The position numbers and the translations under genes were made by a program. From Puia sp963703355 (lineage in GTDB: Bacteria > Bacteroidota > Bacteroidia > Chitinophagales > Chitinophagaceae): a stretch of DNA of 64,000 nt. The stretch is taken from the NCBI GenBank assembly GCA_963703355.1, contig OY969813.1, positions 124,001 to 188,000 of the forward strand, given 5' to 3'. The notes below the pieces were generated by a model that made no database searches, was not told the origin of the DNA, and saw only the letters and a program-made list of their open reading frames with translations. Below are positions 58,629-64,000 of the stretch, piece by piece; position 1 is the first letter of the stretch, and each line of letters opens with the position of its first letter.

Positions 58629-60113
58629 TTATTTGATTTCATTTTCAAACAAACCAAAATCACCGGTTGCCGCCGCCTTAAGTAATAAAGCCTGCCACAC
58701 ATTGTTATTGGCAATATCTCTGTCTGTTTCCGCACGATTGAGTGTATACAAAGCCTGTGTAACATCCAAAATGGTCGCGAGGCCGTTTTTGTATAGCACG
58801 GATTTTTGTGTGTAGGCATCGGATGCCGCTTTCACCTGAATTGGTGCTTCGTGATAATTATCGACCGCAAATTTTATTTTTTGATCTGCCAGGGCGAGCT
58901 GCGTTTTTATCTGTTGACTTACCAGATCATATTCATTTTGTAATCCCTTTGAAGTCCATTCCTGCGCTGTTACACGCTGGTGTACCCTGATGGGGTTGGT
59001 CAGATTCCAGGTAACACCAACGCCGAACAGATAATTACCGTTCGAAATTTTCACTCCGTCGGAATAACTATGTGAAAAGGCATCAGGGTTAATCTGACTG
59101 TAATTACCATCAAATCCGGTTCCTCTCCCTTGCAATACACCCATCAGTGAGAATACCGGATATTTAAAGCGATCGAAATATTTTTCCTGTTGAACACTTA
59201 CGTTGATGCGACTTTGATAATATTTTAATATCGGATGTTGATCACTGTTAGTTGTGACCGGGTCATATAAGGACGCCGGAATGCGCGATATAAAAACTGT
59301 GTCTAATATGAATTGCTGGTAGGGGATACTTAACAATTGCGCCAGTTCACTGGCCTGCTCGGCCTCATAGTTTATCGCATTGGTAAGTGCTATCCTGGCA
59401 TTGGAAACTTCGGCATTAGCCTGCGAGGAATCCACGCCTGGATTCAATCCATTTTTTGTACGATTCATAACCACCCACCGCAAAGTATCTGCACGCTCCA
59501 GATTTTTCTGTTCTGATAGTTTGATTCGCTGGGCTGCTAACAGACTTAAATAAGCACCGGATACCCTGACTTCCAATTGAAATTTTTCCTGATCCAGATC
59601 ATTGGCATCACGAACCACTTCTGCCTGTGCAACATGGACATTCTCGCGCACTCTTCCGAACGTAAAAAAATCCCAGCTAACGTTTGCCAGATACAAACCG
59701 CCAAAGGCAGCATTCCAGTTTTGCGATAAAAAAGGAGGTCCGGATGAGGCTACGCCACCACCCAGCGCGATAACCGGGCCAAATTGCCCGTTAGCTGTAC
59801 CATAAGCCTGTTGGGCGACAAGATTGAGATTAGGCAAATATTCTGAAGTTGCTTCTTTAACGTTGGCCTGGGATGCTTTAAGGTAGTTCCCTTTTGCTTT
59901 TACCGTGCCATAATTGGTTAGCGCGGAACCTACGGCATCCTTTAGTGTCAGTACCTGACTGGTGACCCGTGATTCAAAGATTAAAAACAAAAAGAGAAAA
60001 AGAGAAAATTTTCTTACTGATAATTTAAACGAGCCACCGATTCGTCTGTAATAAATATGTTGAGAAATTTGGAAAAAGTTTTTTATGGAAGTCAAAATAG
60101 GTTCATCAAACAT
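58629..60113 (-). CDS. TolC-family outer-membrane channel (second RND system)
   Basis: The 494-residue protein has a late hydrophobic signal segment (about 36-50, FSLFLFLFLIF) after an unusually long N-terminus; another start within this region is possible but no obvious ATG is present. The mature part has outer-membrane-factor repeats: LTLKDAVGSALTNYGTVKAKGNYLKASQANVKEA, YLPNLNLVAQQAYG, and the C-terminal AYTQKSVLYKNGLATILDVTQALYTLNRAETDRDIA. It is the first gene of the operon, so transcription runs channel, pump, adaptor. Confidence 0.9.
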   Translation of the reverse strand: MFDEPILTSIKNFFQISQHIYYRRIGGSFKLSVRKFSLFLFLFLIFESRVTSQVLTLKDAVGSALTNYGTVKAKGNYLKASQANVKEATSEYLPNLNLVAQQAYGTANGQFGPVIALGGGVASSGPPFLSQNWNAAFGGLYLANVSWDFFTFGRVRENVHVAQAEVVRDANDLDQEKFQLEVRVSGAYLSLLAAQRIKLSEQKNLERADTLRWVVMNRTKNGLNPGVDSSQANAEVSNARIALTNAINYEAEQASELAQLLSIPYQQFILDTVFISRIPASLYDPVTTNSDQHPILKYYQSRINVSVQQEKYFDRFKYPVFSLMGVLQGRGTGFDGNYSQINPDAFSHSYSDGVKISNGNYLFGVGVTWNLTNPIRVHQRVTAQEWTSKGLQNEYDLVSQQIKTQLALADQKIKFAVDNYHEAPIQVKAASDAYTQKSVLYKNGLATILDVTQALYTLNRAETDRDIANNNVWQALLLKAAATGDFGLFENEIK

Positions 60114-60169
60114 CAGTCGTATGGTTTATTTAAACTGGAATCATACCGGCAGCCTTCGTTTTTGATATG

Positions 60170-60177
60170 CAAAATTA
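60170..60177 (-). promoter_or_regulatory. Putative -7 promoter element of the second RND operon
   Basis: On the minus strand this reads TAATTTTG, an exact TAnnTTTG match about 56 bp before the TolC start. The -33 box is not clear. Confidence 0.3.
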
Positions 60178-60338
60178 AGGCTTGCCGGATTAAAACCTGC
60201 CAGTACATATTGTATAATGTTATATTAGGTTTATTAAAACTATTGAACGGCAAATTCAAACAATTATCAGGATCGTGCTGTTTATTATCCGACTGTACTC
60301 CCAAAATCTTGGGGAAGTCGGTTTTAAATGAAATGTAT

Positions 60339-61220
60339 ATGAAAATAATAGTAACAGGCTCATTGGGACATGTTGGAAAACCATTGACAAAGGATCTGCT
60401 GAAAAGAGGACATCAGGTGACCGTTATCAGCAGTAAACCTGAGAAGAAAAATGAGATTGAAGCGCTGGGAGCTTCAGCGGCTATCGGATCGTTGGAAGAC
60501 GTTGCTTTTCTTTCATCCGTTTTTGCCGGTGCAGATTCTGTGTTTACCATGGTTCCGCCAAACTTTGCTGTGCCCGATTCAATGGAATATTATAAAAGGA
60601 TTGGTGGCAATTATGTGAAAGCCTTTCAGCATGCGGGCATAAAACACGCGGTTCATCTTAGTAGTTACGGTGCACATTTGGACAAGGGCACAGGGTTTAT
60701 TCTTGGCTCACACTATGTAGAAGAAATGTTGAGTAAGGTAGCAGACTTATCTGTTACACATCTTCGGCCAGGCTCCTTTTATACTAATTTTTACAGCTTT
60801 GTCGACATGATTAAGACCGCCGGAATTATGGGCGCAAACTATGGTGGAGATGATTTGCTCGTAATGGTCGACCCTGGAGATATTGCTTTAGTTGCTGCAG
60901 AAGAGATTGAAAAACAGGCTCCCGGAAAGCATGTAAGATATATAGTAAGTGATGAACGCACCATCAACGAAATCGTACCGGTTCTGGGAGCAGCTATCGG
61001 TAAGCCAGATTTAAAATGGCTGCTCTTCACCAGCGAACAAATGCAAAAAGGTATGGAACAAAATGGATTGCCTCCACAGATCGCTGCCAACTTTGTTGAA
61101 ATGGGTGAAGCCACTCATTCCGGCATATTACGCGACGATTATGAAAAACACCGGCCCAAAGAAATAGGTAAAACGAAACTGGAAGATTTCGCAAAGGAAT
61201 TTGCGAAGGCTTTTAAATAG
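60339..61220 (+). CDS. NmrA-like NAD(P)-binding protein
   Basis: The 293-residue protein starts at the Met before KIIVTGSLGHVGKPL; the Met six bases upstream is also possible, while extension of the frame to 60057 would cross the divergent promoter. It has the NmrA/atypical SDR Rossmann motif GSLGHVG (7-13), VTVISSKPEKKNE, FTMVPPNFAVPDS and LRPGSFYTNF. Members act as NAD(P)H sensors or quinone/enol reductases (QorB-like). It is a single gene, divergent from the RND operon, and its 3' end overlaps that of the Cys-rich gene by 8 bp. Confidence 0.87.
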   Translation: MKIIVTGSLGHVGKPLTKDLLKRGHQVTVISSKPEKKNEIEALGASAAIGSLEDVAFLSSVFAGADSVFTMVPPNFAVPDSMEYYKRIGGNYVKAFQHAGIKHAVHLSSYGAHLDKGTGFILGSHYVEEMLSKVADLSVTHLRPGSFYTNFYSFVDMIKTAGIMGANYGGDDLLVMVDPGDIALVAAEEIEKQAPGKHVRYIVSDERTINEIVPVLGAAIGKPDLKWLLFTSEQMQKGMEQNGLPPQIAANFVEMGEATHSGILRDDYEKHRPKEIGKTKLEDFAKEFAKAFK

Positions 61221-61452
61221 TTAAATCGCCCAGTTGCGGAGATTTATACCGCGGACAACTGTCTTTTGCAGAAAGATAAATTTGATGAAGACTACAAACA
61301 CCGTCCTGATCTCTAACCGATGCAAATCCTGAACTCATTGTTGTAAGTCCGGGATATGTTTTCTCAATATAAGATGGATCATTTTGGAAATGTGCACAGT
61401 CCCGACAAACCGGGGCCGAATTATTCAGTTGTATTCTTTCGAAAAATTTCAT
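61213..61452 (-). CDS. Small Cys-rich protein next to the YeiH-type exporter
   Basis: The 79-residue protein has four spaced cysteines: C16-x2-C19 (CRDCAHFQ), C53 (GVCSLH) and C66 (DSCPRY). This pattern suggests a zinc or iron-sulfur site. It starts 3 bp after the exporter stop codon, so it is almost certainly in the same transcript. The 3' end overlaps the NmrA-like gene by 8 bp in convergent orientation. I know of no named family; function unknown. Confidence 0.65.
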   Translation of the reverse strand: MKFFERIQLNNSAPVCRDCAHFQNDPSYIEKTYPGLTTMSSGFASVRDQDGVCSLHQIYLSAKDSCPRYKSPQLGDLTI

Positions 61453-61455
61453 GCA

Positions 61456-62850
61456 TTAATGTGTTACGATGGATGACCAGTAATGCCCGAATACAATCAC
61501 TGAAAGAATATACCCTAAAATTACATTTACAATAACTCCAACGGTAAAAGCAATAAAGGGTTTTACTCCTGCATTAGCCAATTCACGAAATCGGGTTGTG
61601 AGACCGATACTCAGAAAACTAAATGTGAATGCCCAGGTCCGCAACGATGTGATGGGCGCAATGAGCGATGGTTTTACCAGCTTATTATAATCGGCCAACG
61701 TATTTCCGTGTACAATCAGGGTGGTAAGCACCGATGCAATAAGAAATCCAATAACAAATTTTGGAAACCGCCACCATATTTGTCCGACCTGAACTTTTGA
61801 ATTGGTTTCATTGCGTTCCCATACAGTAATGGAAATAAATGCGAGAATAAATGCCCAGATACCAATCCAAATATCCCTTCCGATCACTTTGATCAGAGTA
61901 TAAGATGCAATGGCCTGATCTGCTGTTCCGGTAATACCGAGATGCCCTCCAGCCAAACCGCCGTATGATTGGGCTGCAGCCAATCCCGCAGCATCTGCAA
62001 ATTCCGAAGTGCCGATCCATGCTCCGGCTACTCCTGTTGGCAAATGTAGAGTCCTTGAAACAAGGGGTAATGCAAAGATGAAAATGATGGCCCATAATAC
62101 TACCAATGTTATGGCGATGGGTGGATCTTCCTTTTTGGCTCTGACAGCACCTGCAACTGCAATGGAAGCCGAAACGCCGCAAACGGCGCCACCCGCACCC
62201 AATACAGCTGCGAGTCGTTGATCCAGTCCAAGCTTTCTTGCTACAAAAAAGATCACGAAAAATGTAACCAGGGAAACAATAGAAGCCTGCAAAATAGCTA
62301 TGGGGCCCGCCCATATAATTAATGTGAATGGAAGGGTCGCACCCAATAGTACAATTCCCAGTTTAATATAAAACTCAACCCTGAATCCTGCATCGAGCCA
62401 ACGTGGTAATCCAATTACATTTGAAATGAGTAGGCCGACAACAAGCGCCACCAACGGCGGTTCAAGATTATAATGACTGGCCTGATCCCAGTTACCAGCA
62501 AAATAGATAATGGTTGAAAGTATGAAGACGAAGATAAAGGCAGGAATAAAATCCTTAGGTTTTTGTCCGATGAAAGAAATGACAATGCTAAACAGTATGA
62601 GGAAAGCAATCAGCAGGGCAAGATACCTGGTTGCATTCGCCGAAAACTGTGTGGCCAGTTGCGAAAAGTTTGACCACTTGGAAGGAGACACCGCAATCCA
62701 TGAAATGCTCGAACCGGTGAGATAAAAAACATATGCTATAATGACGATACCGAGTCCGAGCCAGACTGCCCACCAGTCTTCCTTTAACCAGAATTCCTGC
62801 CAGCCGGATGTTTTACTGGGTACTCCTGTTTCTACGGTATTTTTTGCCAT
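61456..62850 (-). CDS. YeiH/UPF0324-family putative sulfate exporter
   Basis: The 464-residue membrane protein has about 11-12 helices and the YeiH-type motifs PPLVALVVGLLISNVIGLPRWLDAG, GIVLLGATLPFTLI, GAGGAVCGVSASIAVAGAV and ADAAGLAAAQSYGG. An N-terminal extension of about 30 residues (EFWLKEDWWAVWLGLGIVIIAYVFYL) is seen in many Bacteroidota members. The family is annotated as putative sulfate exporters, but this is not well proven. It is transcribed with the downstream Cys-rich gene. Confidence 0.9.
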   Translation of the reverse strand: MAKNTVETGVPSKTSGWQEFWLKEDWWAVWLGLGIVIIAYVFYLTGSSISWIAVSPSKWSNFSQLATQFSANATRYLALLIAFLILFSIVISFIGQKPKDFIPAFIFVFILSTIIYFAGNWDQASHYNLEPPLVALVVGLLISNVIGLPRWLDAGFRVEFYIKLGIVLLGATLPFTLIIWAGPIAILQASIVSLVTFFVIFFVARKLGLDQRLAAVLGAGGAVCGVSASIAVAGAVRAKKEDPPIAITLVVLWAIIFIFALPLVSRTLHLPTGVAGAWIGTSEFADAAGLAAAQSYGGLAGGHLGITGTADQAIASYTLIKVIGRDIWIGIWAFILAFISITVWERNETNSKVQVGQIWWRFPKFVIGFLIASVLTTLIVHGNTLADYNKLVKPSLIAPITSLRTWAFTFSFLSIGLTTRFRELANAGVKPFIAFTVGVIVNVILGYILSVIVFGHYWSSIVTH

Positions 62851-63013
62851 ACAGCTGTTGGTTATAATAAAAGCGGGTTTTTATAATTAACGCGTCAAAT
62901 TAGGTTGATAAATTAAATCCACCAAATTAATAGACTGTTAACAAAAATGATAAGAATGAATTAATTGATTGGATGATAAAAAACCTGCGTTCTCCGTTTT
63001 CGGAATATGTTTA

Positions 63014-63021
63014 TACTTTTG
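63014..63021 (+). promoter_or_regulatory. Putative -7 promoter element of the cupin gene
   Basis: TACTTTTG is an exact match to TAnnTTTG, about 84 bp before the cupin start. The upstream -33 region is not convincing. Confidence 0.3.
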
Positions 63022-63104
63022 TATTCCCCCTAAGAAATATTCTCGCCGGCTCCCTCTATTAATACGTTTGAAAAATTGAAATCTCAAAAGCAAAATCAAA
63101 CAAA

Positions 63105-63506
63105 ATGAATACCACATCCATCTTCCCTCCGGGACAAAAATTGCCGAACGATGCATTTACCGGAAATGCTTTTTTATCACCCCTGGTTGCCAGAGACAAG
63201 AACAATGACTTTACAGTTGGTAGTCTGATCTATGAACCAGGAACAAGAAGTTTTTGGCACACCCATCCAAAAGGACAAATATTAATTATTATCGAAGGGG
63301 AAGGTTTGTATCAGGAAAAAGGTAAACCGGTCCGTACTTTAAAAAAAGGCGATGTAGTAGTTGCTCCGGAAAATGTGGCACATTGGCACGGAGCTTCTGC
63401 GAAAATCAGAATGGTTGACATAGCAATTACCAATTACAAAGGCGACGAACAGGCGACCTGGCTCCAGGCCGTAACGGACGAGGAATACAAAAGTGCAGGC
63501 AAATAA
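63105..63506 (+). CDS. Cupin-domain protein
   Basis: The 133-residue protein has the cupin metal motif: FWHTHPKGQILIIIEGEG (His52, His54, Gln58) and APENVAHWHGA (His93, His95), with GTRSFWHTH and KKGDVVVAPE in conserved positions. The type is like quercetin-dioxygenase or carboxymuconolactone-associated cupins of Bacteroidota. It binds a metal and may be an enzyme or sensor. It is followed 12 bp later by the alpha/beta hydrolase gene and is probably co-transcribed with it. Confidence 0.88.
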   Translation: MNTTSIFPPGQKLPNDAFTGNAFLSPLVARDKNNDFTVGSLIYEPGTRSFWHTHPKGQILIIIEGEGLYQEKGKPVRTLKKGDVVVAPENVAHWHGASAKIRMVDIAITNYKGDEQATWLQAVTDEEYKSAGK

Positions 63507-63518
63507 AATAGTATATCT

Positions 63519-64000
63519 ATGGCACCGGAAGTTCCGGATTACTCAGTTGATCCACATCTCTCACCGGCGGTGAAAGCTTTCTTAAAACCCCTGAATGCAG
63601 AAGGGCCCGCACCAGAATCCCTGTCGGAACAGGATGCGCGAAAAGTGCTGATCAAGCTACAGGCTTCGGTAAATGTTGATGTATCCGGTATTGACGAAAA
63701 TGAAAAAACGATCAGTCAGGATGGTTATACAGTAAAACTCACCATTGTACGGCCCAAGGGGAATAAAAATAAAATTCCCGTTTTTATGTTCATTCATGGT
63801 GGCGGTTGGGTACTGGGTGACTATCCCACACACAAACGTTTGGTAAGAGATCTTGTGGTGGCGTCGGGAACAGCTGCTGTTTTTGTTCATTATACACTTT
63901 CACCAGAAGCACATTATCCGCAGGCTATCCACGAGATTTACGCGGCAACAAAATGGGTATCAGAACATGGCGATGAAATCAATGTGGATGGAAATAATAT
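63519..64000 (+). CDS. Alpha/beta hydrolase (HSL-type), N-terminal part cut by window edge
   Basis: The open frame starts with ATG at 63519 and runs off the window after about 160 codons. It begins APEVPDYSVDPHLSPAVKAFL and contains VFMFIHGGGWVLGDYPTHKRLV (HGGG oxyanion hole at 93-96) and HYTLSPEAHYPQAI, typical of the hormone-sensitive-lipase-like esterases. The nucleophile Ser lies beyond the edge. It hydrolyses small esters. It lies 12 bp after the cupin gene. Confidence 0.87.
   Translation, partial: MAPEVPDYSVDPHLSPAVKAFLKPLNAEGPAPESLSEQDARKVLIKLQASVNVDVSGIDENEKTISQDGYTVKLTIVRPKGNKNKIPVFMFIHGGGWVLGDYPTHKRLVRDLVVASGTAAVFVHYTLSPEAHYPQAIHEIYAATKWVSEHGDEINVDGNN

Noticed and set aside
61808..62314. 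168-residue frame on the minus strand within the exporter gene
   Set aside because: It overlaps the YeiH-type gene in another frame, has no start context or domain, and has low-complexity Cys/Arg/Gly composition typical of a shadow frame.

Overview
The window looks like chromosomal DNA of a member of the Bacteroidota, most likely the Chitinophagales (Chitinophagaceae-like). The evidence is a type IX secretion (T9SS) C-terminal sorting domain on a giant subtilisin-like protein, many lipoproteins with Bacteroidota-style signal peptides, families typical of the phylum (DUF1080, DUF4331, DUF6132, GMC oxidoreductase, Nuc_H_symport permease), matches to the Bacteroidota -7 promoter element TAnnTTTG, and moderately AT-rich DNA. 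I see no rRNA, tRNA, CRISPR array, insertion sequence, integrase or phage gene. The lineage is an inference from gene content.

Layout. 1-4.8 kb: 3' end of a type-B carboxylesterase, a ferredoxin-fused oxidoreductase, a small exported protein, a GMC oxidoreductase and a lipoprotein. 4.9-7.7 kb: DUF1801 protein, MATE exporter and two small envelope proteins. 7.9-20.2 kb: a same-strand run of eight genes: glucose dehydrogenase-like SDR, GH63 glucosidase, AI-2E-type permease, a complete AcrAB-TolC-type RND pump, a DUF4239 membrane protein and a CE2-like esterase. 20.2-22.2 kb: a second DUF1801 protein, a beta-barrel protein and a LytTR response regulator. 22.4-30.3 kb: a 2612-residue T9SS-secreted S8 protease, followed by a 0.8-kb spacer with an FNR-like palindrome and a strong inverted repeat. 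31-37 kb: DUF1080 hydrolase, metallo-beta-lactamase-fold hydrolase, a frameshifted Omp85-type barrel gene and a GH78 rhamnosidase. 37-44.8 kb: a second carboxylesterase, a DUF6132/thioredoxin/START cluster, a TPR lipoprotein, a DUF4331 protein split over two genes, a YCII protein and an OsmC/4Fe-4S fusion. 44.8-50.7 kb: GH5 glucanase with a carbohydrate-binding module, a MauG-type di-haem peroxidase, a sugar isomerase-like TIM barrel and a nucleoside/sugar permease. 50.7-54 kb: methyltransferase, MutS-like ATPase, a lipocalin-like protein and a channel-like protein with an altered selectivity filter. 54-60 kb: a second RND pump operon. 60-64 kb: NmrA-like protein, a Cys-rich small protein with a YeiH-type exporter, a cupin and the start of an alpha/beta hydrolase.

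How the genes may work together. The window holds many carbohydrate-active enzymes (GH63, GH78, GH5, CE2-like, DUF1080, type-B esterases) but no SusC/SusD pair, so it is not a classical polysaccharide utilisation locus. A GMC oxidoreductase, a DUF1080 (3-keto-disaccharide hydrolase family) protein, a TIM-barrel sugar isomerase and a sugar/nucleoside permease could belong to one 3-keto-glycoside pathway although they are scattered; this is inference. Two complete tripartite RND pumps and a MATE exporter give strong efflux capacity. I see no clear-cut new defence or mobile system. The most notable items are the broken Omp85 gene, the altered channel filter, the split DUF4331 pair, the redox-looking DUF6132-thioredoxin overlap, the GH63-dehydrogenase-efflux gene run and the structured spacer at 30.9-31.04 kb.
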